In this document: piece after piece, positions 1 through 8,279 of the stretch | How the letters are laid out: every line of letters begins with the position of its first letter | Numbering within the stretch: the stretch's first letter is position 1 | From: Sulfurovum sp. | GTDB taxonomy: Bacteria > Campylobacterota > Campylobacteria > Campylobacterales > Sulfurovaceae | Length of the DNA stretch: 29,351 nucleotides | Assembly (NCBI GenBank): GCA_003978395.1 | Contig: QNZV01000127.1 | Location: 1 to 29,351 of the forward strand | Reading direction: 5' to 3' | Translations under genes and position numbers: made by a program | The notes under the pieces: model-generated | Told to the model about the DNA's origin: nothing | Seen by the model: the letters and a program-made list of their open reading frames with translations, nothing else | The model's database searches: none

Positions 1-590
1 GTTTTACTTAGCTCTATCTCTTCATCAAGACGCACCATAACACCATCTATCATCGCTCTTACATAGCCTTTATGACGAAGCGATTCTAGCATGTCTGCAA
101 ACGTACCTTTCTTCTCTTTGACCAAAGGAGCTAAAATAACCAATTTAGCACCATCAGGGAGTTTTAGAACCTCTTCAATAATATCAGAAGCCGACATAGA
201 AGAGATGGGTTTTCCACACTCATGACAGTGCTGTTTTCCCACCCGTGCAAAAAGCAGACGTAAATAATCATAAATTTCTGTGATTGTTCCCACCGTTGAA
301 CGTGGATTTTTTGAAGTTGTCTTTTGGTCGATTGCAATAGCAGGGGTCAACCCCTCTATTTTATCAACATCAGGTTTACCAACACGTCCTAAAAATTGCC
401 GAGCATACGAAGATAGAGATTCGATATAACGCCGTTGTCCCTCGGCATAAAGTGTAGAAAATGCCAAGGTTGACTTTCCACTTCCACTAATTCCTGTAAT
501 AACCACCAGTTGATTTTTGGGAATGGTTATATTTATATTCTTTAAATTATTTTCTTTAGCCCCAAAGACTTCTATTTTTTGATTTTTCAT
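1..590 (-). CDS. uvrA: UvrABC excinuclease subunit A, N-terminal part (cut by window edge)
   Basis: This is the damage-recognition ATPase of nucleotide excision repair, which loads UvrB at lesions in the cytoplasm. About 196 N-terminal residues are visible, against roughly 940 in the whole family. The start ATG is at 588-590 and the protein opens MKNQKIEVFGAKENNLKNI. The Walker A motif GISGSGKST follows near residue 32. Then come the UvrA signature stretches AEGQRRYIESLSSYARQFL and DKIEGLTPAIAIDQK, and a CHECGK zinc-type motif near residue 120. The reading frame stays open to base 1, so the truncation comes from the window edge and is not a mutation. The gene lies 10 bp downstream of the TauE/SafE permease gene and may share its transcript. 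The family assignment is secure. Confidence 0.97.
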   Translation of the reverse strand, partial: MKNQKIEVFGAKENNLKNINITIPKNQLVVITGISGSGKSTLAFSTLYAEGQRRYIESLSSYARQFLGRVGKPDVDKIEGLTPAIAIDQKTTSKNPRSTVGTITEIYDYLRLLFARVGKQHCHECGKPISSMSASDIIEEVLKLPDGAKLVILAPLVKEKKGTFADMLESLRHKGYVRAMIDGVMVRLDEEIELSK

Positions 591-600
591 ATATTATCTA

Positions 601-1341
601 TTATCCTATGAACATTTTTTTGATTAAAATTAAAAGTGCAACACCATACATAATCAGTAGATAGAGTTTGTGTTTTGAAGAGCTTACATGGTCTTTTAGC
701 CATATTCCTATATAAACACCAAGGAGTGATGCAACAGCAACATAGAGACCTTTCTCTAAATCAATATGACCAACAGAGAGATGAGATAACAAACCTGCTA
801 CAGAAGAGAATGCTACAAAGAAAAGCCCTGCACTAACTGCTTTTTTAATAGGATAATGTAAAAATCCTACTAGAATAGGTGTTAAAAGTATAGAACCCCC
901 TACCCCTAAAGAGATAGCAAAAATACCAATCATTCCACCAACAGAAAAAAGAACAATGGGATTCAAAGTTTTAACAATTCCATCATCTTGTGGTTTTGAT
1001 GCAAACAAACGATAGAGTGCAAAGATAAGTAACATTAGAAAAAGATACTCTAAAAAAGTTGAAGAGACTAAAGTAGATACATACGCACCAATAAACCCTC
1101 CAAAAAACCCTCCAACACCAACCCAAACACCTTCTCCTAAAATCAGTGAACCTTTTTTATGATTCAGATACGAGCCATAGATAGAAGAGAAAACCATCTG
1201 AACAATAGAGATACCAATAGCTTCTTTTATATCAATCCCCAAAAGCATAAGAATAGGAATAAGAATCATCCCCCCACCAATACCAAAGAAACCAGAGAGT
1301 GTTCCAACCAGTATACCAACTAAAATTAATGACAATTCCAT
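601..1341 (-). CDS. TauE/SafE (DUF81) family membrane permease
   Basis: This is a 246-residue inner-membrane protein of the TauE/SafE family, whose members are implicated in export or import of sulfite, sulfoacetate and other organosulfur or small anions. The substrate cannot be read from sequence. It shows the family's internal duplication: a glycine-rich hairpin GTLSGFFGIGGGMILIPIL near residue 14 is echoed by GIFAISLGVGGSILLTPIL near residue 137. Each repeat is followed by several hydrophobic helices, about seven to eight in all. The ATG at 1339-1341 has a GGAG ribosome site at 1351-1354, and a TATAAT box lies about 32 bp upstream. The gene precedes uvrA by 10 bp on the same strand. There is no sulfur-oxidation gene beside it in this window to suggest a substrate. 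Confidence 0.88.
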   Translation of the reverse strand: MELSLILVGILVGTLSGFFGIGGGMILIPILMLLGIDIKEAIGISIVQMVFSSIYGSYLNHKKGSLILGEGVWVGVGGFFGGFIGAYVSTLVSSTFLEYLFLMLLIFALYRLFASKPQDDGIVKTLNPIVLFSVGGMIGIFAISLGVGGSILLTPILVGFLHYPIKKAVSAGLFFVAFSSVAGLLSHLSVGHIDLEKGLYVAVASLLGVYIGIWLKDHVSSSKHKLYLLIMYGVALLILIKKMFIG

Positions 1342-1372
1342 AAATAACTACTCCAAAGTAAAATAAAGAGGG

Positions 1373-1378
1373 ATTATA
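1373..1378 (-). promoter_or_regulatory. Candidate -10 box for the TauE/SafE-uvrA transcript
   Basis: Read on the minus strand, the sequence is TATAAT, preceded by TGT and lying about 32 bp upstream of the permease ATG. Campylobacterota sigma-70 promoters are typically recognised by the -10 box with a weak or absent -35, which fits here. No start site has been mapped. Confidence 0.5.
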
Positions 1379-1423
1379 ACATTATATGAGAAGAAAGATG
1401 AATAAAAGAGAGAATTGACATAG

Positions 1424-1445
1424 CCCCCATAGCTAGATGTAGGGG
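1424..1445 (-). terminator. Weak GC-rich hairpin downstream of the cysteine-rich small gene
   Basis: CCCCCAT (1424-1430) can pair with ATG...GGGG (1437-1445) with a two-base bulge. It lies about 45 bp past the stop of the 67-residue gene that ends the gpsA operon. The following minus-strand sequence is only moderately T-rich, so termination here is a guess from position and pairing. Confidence 0.3.
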
Positions 1446-1488
1446 AATATATCAATAGTTAAAAAAGTCAAAAAATATAAAATATTCA

Positions 1489-1692
1489 TTATCCAAGAGG
1501 ATTATCTGAACGTTTTTTTGTTACTCTTGGTTCAGAAGAGTCCTCTAAAAAAGTGTTTTCTTGAGTAAATAGAAACTTACCATACAAAACACACCCCTTG
1601 CATCCTGGGTCACATTTATGTTTCAACAAGCGACACCAACTTTTATTATCTTGAAATGTTGTCAAATATTGACAACCCCATCCACTACTCAT
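1489..1692 (-). CDS. Small cysteine-rich hypothetical protein
   Basis: This is a 67-residue protein that I do not recognise as a named family. It has five cysteines, at residues 7, 20, 27, 31 and 34. The last three form CDPGCKGC, a spacing typical of metal or Fe-S binding. Tryptophans lie at 5 and 19, and the C-terminal half is charged and has no cysteine. There is no signal peptide or membrane segment, so it is probably cytosolic. The ATG at 1690-1692 has a GGAG site at 1697-1700 and overlaps the end of the upstream TerB-like gene by 8 bp. That overlap argues for a real, translationally coupled gene at the end of the channel-gpsA operon. A metal-binding role is inference. Confidence 0.65.
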   Translation of the reverse strand: MSSGWGCQYLTTFQDNKSWCRLLKHKCDPGCKGCVLYGKFLFTQENTFLEDSSEPRVTKKRSDNPLG

Positions 1693-2116
1693 ATTTCTCC
1701 TTTAATTCTGCCAAATAGGCTATAACTCTTTGCTGATAGAGTCTATCCTCTTCTTGGGCAATACACTCTTGAAATTTTTCCAAAGCTACTATATCTATCT
1801 TTGAAACAAAACGCCGTACGGCTTTGGTATCTTTTTCTACTTGAAAAATCAAATCTTCAAAATCTAATCCATTATCAGTTTGAATTTTTTCAAAGTACTC
1901 TCTAACTGCCTCTACTAAAATTTCTGCACGCTCTTCATCATTATTATAAATATTACAAGCTGTTTGATAAAGTAATTTCTCTTCACATTCCGAAATTTCT
2001 CCATTTACAGCGACTACCAAAGTTAATATCTTTGCTCTATATTCCAAAGAGCTATTATGATAGAGAAGAAACTCTCTAAAAAATTTTTTAACTTTTCGTC
2101 TTATCTTTTTATACAA
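1685..2116 (-). CDS. TerB-like helical protein
   Basis: This is a 143-residue, predicted all-helical, soluble protein. The segment YRAKILTLVVAVNGEISECE near residue 26 resembles the TerB/DjlA-N fold (helix, then acidic loop, then helix). The N-terminus is strongly basic (KKIRRKVKKFF), which could contact membrane or nucleic acid. The start is TTG at 2114-2116. An AGGAG site at 2122-2126 overlaps the gpsA stop codon and supports this non-ATG start and coupling to gpsA. Its own 3' end overlaps the cysteine-rich gene by 8 bp. TerB-domain proteins are linked to tellurite and stress responses and metal binding, but no other ter genes are present here. Function is unknown and the family call is moderate. 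Confidence 0.6.
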   Translation of the reverse strand: MYKKIRRKVKKFFREFLLYHNSSLEYRAKILTLVVAVNGEISECEEKLLYQTACNIYNNDEERAEILVEAVREYFEKIQTDNGLDFEDLIFQVEKDTKAVRRFVSKIDIVALEKFQECIAQEEDRLYQQRVIAYLAELKEKYE

Positions 2117-2124
2117 TAATTCTC

Positions 2125-3012
2125 CTAAGATTTTAATAAATCATGAACAGATTCCAAAGGATTTTTTCCATTCAACATATTGTAAACTTCATCGGCAATG
2201 GGTAGATAAATATCCTCTTTTTTAGCAACATTAAAAAGAGCCATTGTCGTAGGGATTCCCTCTGCAACCTCTCCTAACTCTTCTAAAATCTCATCCAAAC
2301 TTTTACCTTTGGAGAGTCCTAAACCTACACGATAATTACGTGAAAGCTGAGAACTGGCTGTTAAGAATAGGTCTCCTGCTCCACCTAAAGACAAAAAAGT
2401 CTCATCTCTTGCTCCAAAGTGTTTACCAAAACGGGTCATCTCGACCAAACCACGAGAAATTAGAGCTGCTCGTGCATTATTTCCAAGCTCCAATCCATCA
2501 CAAACACCCCCTGCAATAGCAATAACATTTTTATACGCTCCTGCAACCTCGGCACCTACCACATCATTGTCAACATATCCCTTTATAAAACTAGGCAAGG
2601 CATCAGCATAAATCTGTGCTAAGGCTTGATTGGTTGATGATATTTTTAAAGCTGTAGGAAGAGATTTTTGAACCTCTGTAGCAAAAGAGGGACCAGAGAT
2701 AAAAGCCAATCTATCATCAGAGATAAATGAGGCATATACTTCATTCAAAAAATTTCCTGTTGATGTCTCAATTCCCTTGGATGCTACTAAAATATTTTGA
2801 CCTTTGTCTTCAAAATTAGCTTCCATCCAAGTACGAACAGCTTGAGCAGGAATAGCTAAAACTAAATAATGATAGGAAAGTGCTTCCTCTAAATCTACAA
2901 AATTTTCTATATTTTTAGGGGTTCTAGAGTTAATAACCACCTCATTATTTTGACTGTATGCATGATAAAGAGCCTGACCCCATTTTCCTGCACCAATGAT
3001 TGCTAATTTCAT
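2125..3012 (-). CDS. gpsA: NAD(P)+ glycerol-3-phosphate dehydrogenase
   Basis: This enzyme reduces dihydroxyacetone phosphate to sn-glycerol 3-phosphate, the backbone for phospholipid synthesis, in the cytoplasm. The Rossmann dinucleotide motif GAGKWG is at residues 7-12. VASKGIE (about 77-82) and ISGPSFATEV (about 105-114) follow. The catalytic lysine lies in GAYKNVIAIAGG (K161), and GGAGDLFLT with SRNYRVG is the substrate/NAD-binding part of the C-terminal helical domain. At 295 residues it is somewhat shorter than the 330-340 of many homologues, which is common in this phylum. The ATG at 3010-3012 is preceded by GGAG at 3016-3019. It sits in a run with the RCK/K+ channel genes upstream and a TerB-like gene downstream. 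Confidence 0.96.
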   Translation of the reverse strand: MKLAIIGAGKWGQALYHAYSQNNEVVINSRTPKNIENFVDLEEALSYHYLVLAIPAQAVRTWMEANFEDKGQNILVASKGIETSTGNFLNEVYASFISDDRLAFISGPSFATEVQKSLPTALKISSTNQALAQIYADALPSFIKGYVDNDVVGAEVAGAYKNVIAIAGGVCDGLELGNNARAALISRGLVEMTRFGKHFGARDETFLSLGGAGDLFLTASSQLSRNYRVGLGLSKGKSLDEILEELGEVAEGIPTTMALFNVAKKEDIYLPIADEVYNMLNGKNPLESVHDLLKS

Positions 3013-3026
3013 TTAAACTCCATTTA

Positions 3027-3719
3027 TTATAGTTTAATATAATCTTCAAATTTTTCTAAGTCTGCATTATACCCTATACAGACAATAGTATCACCAACAT
3101 CAAATCGATTCTCTAGCCCACTGGTTATAAATATAAACTGATTACTCAACCGTTTATCAATCATTCCTACCAATATAACACCATGCAAAGTAAAATCAAA
3201 ATCATCCACCATTACACCATCAAGGGATGAACCCTTGGGAATTTCCATCTCTTTAAATGAAAAATCTTCGTCAGAACTCAAAAGACGTTCTACCAATTTG
3301 GTAGCAACTGGTTTATGCAAAATATTATGAATACGATTAGCACTAACTTGATAGAGGTCAATAATTCTACTAGCCCCTGCCATTTTAAGCTTTTGTGTTG
3401 TATGTGGAGAATCAGAGAGTGCCACCACAATAGCTTTTGGAAAAAGCTCATGAAGGGAGAGCGTTAAAAAAACATTTAAATAGTGGTCATCCATAACACA
3501 AATAAGGTAATCATTATCCTTTACAGGTAACTCTTCTAACGCTCTATCATCAGTTACATCTAAAAGTCTTACACTACTATATCCATCTAATATAGCTTTT
3601 TGATATGACTTTTCATCATTAACAATAATTGAAAAACCCATCAGTTTATAGCCAAGCTCTTTAGCCAAAAAGAGACGGGATTGACTATACCCAAACATAA
3701 AAGCTTTCTGTCTAAACAT
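3027..3719 (-). CDS. Stand-alone RCK (TrkA-N/TrkA-C-like) protein, degenerate nucleotide site
   Basis: This is a 230-residue soluble protein with the layout of an RCK regulatory subunit. The first ~120 residues form a Rossmann-like domain, and residues ~150-228 a TrkA-C-like domain containing KEMEIPKGSSLDG and RFDVGDTIVCIG. The nucleotide loop near residue 9 reads FGYSQS instead of the usual GxGxxG, so ligand binding may be lost or altered. It overlaps the 3' end of the channel gene by 8 bp (3712-3719) and has its own GGAG site, so the two are co-translated. It is probably a partner subunit of that channel, forming part of a cytosolic gating ring; this is inference from domain content and coupling. 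An ion-transport role unconnected to the adjacent channel is possible but less likely. Confidence 0.8.
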   Translation of the reverse strand: MFRQKAFMFGYSQSRLFLAKELGYKLMGFSIIVNDEKSYQKAILDGYSSVRLLDVTDDRALEELPVKDNDYLICVMDDHYLNVFLTLSLHELFPKAIVVALSDSPHTTQKLKMAGASRIIDLYQVSANRIHNILHKPVATKLVERLLSSDEDFSFKEMEIPKGSSLDGVMVDDFDFTLHGVILVGMIDKRLSNQFIFITSGLENRFDVGDTIVCIGYNADLEKFEDYIKL

Positions 3720-5265
3720 ACTTTATCTCCTTGTGCAACATTTTAAAGTGTTCTATACTTACTTTACGCCCCATTATCAAAAGTATATCTTCCTCTTGTA
3801 AATGCAGACGCATTGGAGGATTAAAAATAAACTCTCCTGAAGCACTAATTTGAAGCCCTATACATAAAAGCTTATATTTTTTAAAATTTAGTTCATCAAG
3901 CTTTTTTCCTACTAATTTTTGATGATATGTCAAATTTATCTCATCCAGTTGTGCCAAGTGTTGACCTGTTAAAATAGCATAAATAGCTTTATACATAACA
4001 GGTTGAGTAATAGCTGCAAAGAGCATTCTATTGGCAATAAGTGTTGGCATAACAACACTATCTGCACCTGCTAGTCTACATTTTTTGGCTATATTATCAC
4101 TACTTGCTCTAGTAATAACTCTAATTTTTCTTGAAATAGCTTTTGCATTTAATGTAATATAAATATTGGCTATATCACTTCCAGTTAATGCCAAAAGTGT
4201 GATTTTTGCATAATCTGTATTAAATTTAGAAATTACATTATGCTTACTAGCATCTTCATTGATAGCTCTATAACCCTCTTTAATCGCCTCTTCAACTTTC
4301 TCTTTATCCTTTTCTATCACAATATAGCGTCTATTATACTCTGAGGCATAATGCTTTAAAAACATATGACTCATCTGTCCATATCCACAGATAATCATAA
4401 ACTCTTCATTTTTATTTATATCTTCAATAATTCTATTCTCTTTAAGCTCTGTCAACTTTTCTGAAAAAGCAGAGACAATAACCGAAGTTACAAATGAAAT
4501 CATTGCAATACCTGTAACAATAATCAGCATAGAGACTACCCTACCCTCTGGGGTAACAGGCGATATATCTCCATATCCAACCGTAGAAATAGTTATTAAT
4601 GCCCAATACAATGCATCAAAAAGCGATTCAATTTTGTCATTTTGATTCTGTTCAAATACATAAATAGCAATCCCTGCTGTAATAGTAATAAAAAGCAATA
4701 GAAATAGAAGAGTAAATAGTTCAAATTTTTTACTTGATAATACACTCAGAAACTGATTGATGCTTTTAGTATAACGAAGCAGTTTAAATACACGAAAAAG
4801 TACAAAAATACGTAATACCCGTAGAGGTCGATAAGCAGGTAAAATAGCCAAAAGGTCAATAACAGCTGTAGGCGAAAAAAGGTATTCTATTTTACCATGC
4901 AGTGCAATTTTAGTTGGTTTCCACAAAGAGAATTTACGATTTAAAAATTGAGACTCTCCATACTCTTTAACTACTAACAGATGCCAATCATTGTATACCC
5001 ATAAACGGGCAAGATACTCCATAGTAAAAATAAAAGTTACAATATAAATATCAAAAAAGTCAACCCATTTAGGTACTTCATGCTTCACTTCATATACCAA
5101 AATAGTAATAGAGACAACAATAAGAGAAATCATAAAAATGTCAAAATACTTTTTGTAATGATAGTCTTGATTTTGTAAAAAATTTGAAGCAATCTCTTTT
5201 ATCTGTTTATAAGATTTTGAACCATTGAGAAAGAAAGCAAATTTTATAATAATTTTTTTAAACAT
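3712..5265 (-). CDS. Voltage-sensor-like potassium channel with C-terminal RCK domains
   Basis: This is a 517-residue K+ channel of the Kch/six-TM type. The membrane part holds helices near 41-60 and 70-92, then an S4-like helix at about 146-165 with regularly spaced arginines (R146, R149, R152, R158, R164). An outer pore helix at ~181-205 and the pore loop follow, with the selectivity filter TVGYGD at 228-233 and an inner helix at ~243-266. The cytosolic half begins with an intact Rossmann motif (ICGYGQMSHMF, from 292) and ends in a TrkA-C-like domain near 440-517. It is first in the operon, behind a TATAAT promoter, and is followed by the stand-alone RCK gene with an 8-bp overlap. It is a predicted inner-membrane K+ conductance controlled by voltage and/or nucleotide; gating is not deducible. 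Confidence 0.92.
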   Translation of the reverse strand: MFKKIIIKFAFFLNGSKSYKQIKEIASNFLQNQDYHYKKYFDIFMISLIVVSITILVYEVKHEVPKWVDFFDIYIVTFIFTMEYLARLWVYNDWHLLVVKEYGESQFLNRKFSLWKPTKIALHGKIEYLFSPTAVIDLLAILPAYRPLRVLRIFVLFRVFKLLRYTKSINQFLSVLSSKKFELFTLLFLLLFITITAGIAIYVFEQNQNDKIESLFDALYWALITISTVGYGDISPVTPEGRVVSMLIIVTGIAMISFVTSVIVSAFSEKLTELKENRIIEDINKNEEFMIICGYGQMSHMFLKHYASEYNRRYIVIEKDKEKVEEAIKEGYRAINEDASKHNVISKFNTDYAKITLLALTGSDIANIYITLNAKAISRKIRVITRASSDNIAKKCRLAGADSVVMPTLIANRMLFAAITQPVMYKAIYAILTGQHLAQLDEINLTYHQKLVGKKLDELNFKKYKLLCIGLQISASGEFIFNPPMRLHLQEEDILLIMGRKVSIEHFKMLHKEIKYV

Positions 5266-5284
5266 ACCAACCCCTTTAATTTAT

Positions 5285-5290
5285 ATTATA
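5285..5290 (-). promoter_or_regulatory. Candidate -10 box for the channel-RCK-gpsA operon
   Basis: On the minus strand this reads TATAAT, about 20 bp upstream of the channel start, with an AAAGGGG ribosome site at 5271-5277 between them. It lies in the 103-bp gap after prmC and is the only promoter-like site before five tightly packed genes, so it probably drives all of them. Confidence 0.5.
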
Positions 5291-5368
5291 AAGGAGTTGT
5301 GCTTTAAAATTATTTAATATTTAAAAACAACATCAAAGAAATAGTCAATAGCTACCCATTAGCATTGC

Positions 5369-6196
5369 CTAATTTGATATAAACTTCACAACAAAGCCTC
5401 TATCAAATCCTGCTAAATCTTTATAAAATTGATAATAAGCCACACCTATCTCATTAAAGAACGCTATCATAGGCTCTTTTTGGTCATATCCCATTTCACA
5501 AGCCAAATATTTTATATCTTTCGCCTTTACATCTAAAACTATCTGTTTAAGTAGTTCATCGCCAACAACTCCACCAAATAGAGCCTCATAAGGTTCATAT
5601 TCAGATACATTTTTTTCTAATTTAAAATCATTAGCAATATATGGAGGGTTACTAACTACTAATTCAATATGATTATTTACCTCATCTAAAATACTTGATT
5701 TTATAACTTTTACTCTATCTTGCACATTATATGTTTCAATATTTAAATTAGCAACTTTTATAGGAGTATCACAAATATCTGTAGCTATAATCTTTAAATT
5801 TGGAAACTTTCTAGCCAAAACTACAGAGATTGCCCCACTTCCTACACCAATCTCTGCAATAGAAGTTATGCTCTTTTTCTCTATAATCTTAGCCACCAAA
5901 TCTATTAAAATCTCTGTTTCAGGACGAGGAATAAGAACCCCCTGCTCTACATTTAACTCAATATCATAAAAACTTGCTTTACCTACAATATATTCATAGG
6001 GTTCATGGTTAGCTCTTCGTTGAACCAATGCTTTAAAATCTTCAAAACCCTCTACCTCTTTATCATCAAAAGCATGTAGATAAGTTCTCTCTTTTTTTAG
6101 ATAATAGGATAGAAGTAACTCTGCTTCAAATCTTGGACGTTCACAGCTGTTTTTTAGCTCTTCTGTTGCATCTTTTAGGGCTTGTTTTATGTTCAT
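5369..6196 (-). CDS. prmC: Release factor glutamine methyltransferase
   Basis: This enzyme methylates the glutamine of the GGQ motif in peptide-chain release factors 1 and 2, using S-adenosylmethionine, in the cytoplasm. The N-terminal helical domain (about 1-85) is followed by the SAM-binding motif EIGVGSGAIS (125-134), an acidic motif ATDIC (138-142), and the catalytic NPPY at 183-186. LIPRPETE (88-95) is a PrmC/HemK signature. Length (275) is normal. The ATG at 6194-6196 overlaps the stop codon of the upstream restriction endonuclease in an ATGA arrangement, so a housekeeping gene appears translationally coupled to a restriction cassette. The 103-bp gap downstream ends the operon. Confidence 0.96.
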   Translation of the reverse strand: MNIKQALKDATEELKNSCERPRFEAELLLSYYLKKERTYLHAFDDKEVEGFEDFKALVQRRANHEPYEYIVGKASFYDIELNVEQGVLIPRPETEILIDLVAKIIEKKSITSIAEIGVGSGAISVVLARKFPNLKIIATDICDTPIKVANLNIETYNVQDRVKVIKSSILDEVNNHIELVVSNPPYIANDFKLEKNVSEYEPYEALFGGVVGDELLKQIVLDVKAKDIKYLACEMGYDQKEPMIAFFNEIGVAYYQFYKDLAGFDRGFVVKFISN

Positions 6197-7248
6197 TTTT
6201 TTAATACACTCTCTCTATGATAAACTAAATACTCTAATCTTTCTCTATTTATAAAAATAGAATCTAAACGGTATTTGGAAACTTCTTCTATTATCTCTGG
6301 ATGTAATTGATTGGAATAGATAATTGTTCCATTATTGTCAAAAGAGATATAACCTTGGTCAAAGAGTATATCCATATTTCTACTCAACAAAATACCATTA
6401 TTTGGGTCATATGCCTCATTATCATCTGATACTATAAAAGGTTTTATATGACTTGCTACCAAAGATGGATAAGGTAACTTCTCTACCATACATTTTATAT
6501 TTCCAAATGCTTCTTCAGACTCTTCTTTTAACTGATTTTTATAGAGTCTATGCAGATAGCCATCTCTTTTTTTTGTTTTCTCTTTTAAATCTTCGCCAAA
6601 GATAACTTTTGCATCTTCTTCAAAATATAATACATTATTGATAAAAATAATATCATCAAGTTTCTTTAGTAGATTAAATAAGTATCCAACTTGATTATAT
6701 TTTCTATCAATAAAACCACTTTCAATAGCTTTTATAGTATAAGAATTTAACTCACTAATAGTTAAATAACCTCTATCATAAGATAAAATATCTACATTCA
6801 TAAGTCCAATAATCTCTTTTTTAGTTAGCGAACCTATCTCTTCAAGGGTTTTTAAAAGAAAATTAATCTCTTTTTGATTTGATTTTTTACTAAAAGAGCT
6901 ACTAAAACTTGAATATTTATAAACGATTTTTGAAAAAACAGTATCTCTTTTTCTCTTTGTTTTTGCATTTAAAAATTCTATAGACTCTATATGATAAGAT
7001 TTTAAATCATCAATAAATCCAAGTTTTACAAATTGATTAATACTTTTTCGCAAAGAAGCTCCTTGTAGTCCATTTATTGAGCCGACACAGCCTTGTAAAT
7101 CATTATAATATTCGATAGTTGGTTCTCTATATAAAGTAGAATTAATAAACTCAATAATTGCTTTTAATGTATTATAAAACTTATCACTATGAATATTGGT
7201 ATAAGCTAATGTCAACTTCCAATAATTCTCATAATTTTGCCTCTTCAC
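6193..7248 (-). CDS. HNH-type restriction endonuclease of the adjacent R-M cassette
   Basis: This is a 351-residue protein with a C-terminal HNH nuclease domain of the HNH_2 type. ASHIKP (265-270) supplies the first histidine, NNGILLS (283-289) the central asparagine, and NMDILFDQGYISFD (291-304) the final part. The first ~240 residues contain winged-helix-like segments and probably recognise DNA. The start is GTG at 7246-7248, with a GGGGG ribosome site at 7254-7258, and it overlaps the stop of the adenine methyltransferase as GTGA. Its stop overlaps prmC as ATGA. The pairing of one cytosine and one adenine methyltransferase with an HNH enzyme recalls type IIS systems such as HphI, which recognise asymmetric sites. 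Specificity here is unknown. The nuclease call is firm; the type IIS idea is inference. Confidence 0.82.
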   Translation of the reverse strand: MKRQNYENYWKLTLAYTNIHSDKFYNTLKAIIEFINSTLYREPTIEYYNDLQGCVGSINGLQGASLRKSINQFVKLGFIDDLKSYHIESIEFLNAKTKRKRDTVFSKIVYKYSSFSSSFSKKSNQKEINFLLKTLEEIGSLTKKEIIGLMNVDILSYDRGYLTISELNSYTIKAIESGFIDRKYNQVGYLFNLLKKLDDIIFINNVLYFEEDAKVIFGEDLKEKTKKRDGYLHRLYKNQLKEESEEAFGNIKCMVEKLPYPSLVASHIKPFIVSDDNEAYDPNNGILLSRNMDILFDQGYISFDNNGTIIYSNQLHPEIIEEVSKYRLDSIFINRERLEYLVYHRESVLKK

Positions 7249-8279
7249 TCTAACCCCCTATTTTTAATAATAAAAAGATACTCCATATTTTTACTCTTCT
7301 TCGCTTTACCTGTAATTTGATAATTATGTGGTTTCTCAATAACCTCTATATCATCAGAATATCTGCTAATTATCTCTATGAGTTCCTCTTTAGAGGGGTA
7401 AGCACCATTATTATAACTCAAAATCCAATATTTAAAATTGGATAAATTAGAGAAGAGTTTATCAAACAGTTCCAATATACTCTTTTTGTCTCTAAAGTTA
7501 TTACTAAAAGGTTCAAGTTTTTTTTGAGCAATATATTCATCTAATAAACCATAAAATCCATGATAATTATTCATTGTTCCTGTATATGGTGGGTCTAGGT
7601 AGATAATATCTGCATGAATTTTATCTAATAGATAAAAGACATCATCATTATAGGTTTTATGATGTTTTCCATTATCAAAAACTGCTCCATTATAAACAGA
7701 CAACTCTTTCATGAAATGACTCTTGAACGATTCATTATGATAAGCTCTTCTTCGTTTGTACTTTTCATAACTGTACTCTTCATCACGAAGCTGTTTTATA
7801 TTATCCCAATTTAAATTAAATCTTGAATAGGGCATTTTACGAATCATAGCACGGCGAATTAGAGAGAATGCTAATGATTTTTTGTACTCTGAGGACAATT
7901 TATCTATATTTTTTCGATATAAATCAAGCTCCATACACTCATCAGGGAAAAAGAAAACCTCTGAATAGTTTTTATACATGAAACCTTTTAATGGTTCTCC
8001 TGTGAATATAGTATCTAAATCTTTTTTATCTAAAGTTTCAGTGGAGTTCTCTATCAGAGCATGTGCCAGTTTAGAGTTAATAGATAAAATATCATTAGAG
8101 ATAACACTATAACCTCTTCGTTTTGCTTCATATCCAATAGATGAACCACCACTAAAAGCATCAAAGATAGAAGTTGTACCCTTAGGCAAAGAGTCAAATA
8201 ACCAATCTAATAGCTTCTCTTTATTGCCTATATAATTTACTTTTGGATAACTAGGCTCGTTTATCATTTTGGAATTCAT
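7245..8279 (-). CDS. D12-class (alpha) N6-adenine DNA methyltransferase
   Basis: This is a 344-residue DNA methyltransferase. The N-terminal NYIGNKEKLL (15-24) is the conserved opening of the D12 class. SAM-binding motif I is DAFSGGSSIG (40-49), and catalytic motif IV is DPPYTGT (229-235), giving the alpha order with motif I before DPPY. The region between (about 90-215) is the target-recognition part. The ATG at 8277-8279 lies inside the 3' end of the cytosine methyltransferase gene (29-bp overlap), and its own stop overlaps the endonuclease start. It is expected to methylate adenine on one strand of the cassette's recognition site. Chromosomal Dam-like function is less likely, given the context. 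Confidence 0.9.
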   Translation of the reverse strand: MNSKMINEPSYPKVNYIGNKEKLLDWLFDSLPKGTTSIFDAFSGGSSIGYEAKRRGYSVISNDILSINSKLAHALIENSTETLDKKDLDTIFTGEPLKGFMYKNYSEVFFFPDECMELDLYRKNIDKLSSEYKKSLAFSLIRRAMIRKMPYSRFNLNWDNIKQLRDEEYSYEKYKRRRAYHNESFKSHFMKELSVYNGAVFDNGKHHKTYNDDVFYLLDKIHADIIYLDPPYTGTMNNYHGFYGLLDEYIAQKKLEPFSNNFRDKKSILELFDKLFSNLSNFKYWILSYNNGAYPSKEELIEIISRYSDDIEVIEKPHNYQITGKAKKSKNMEYLFIIKNRGLE

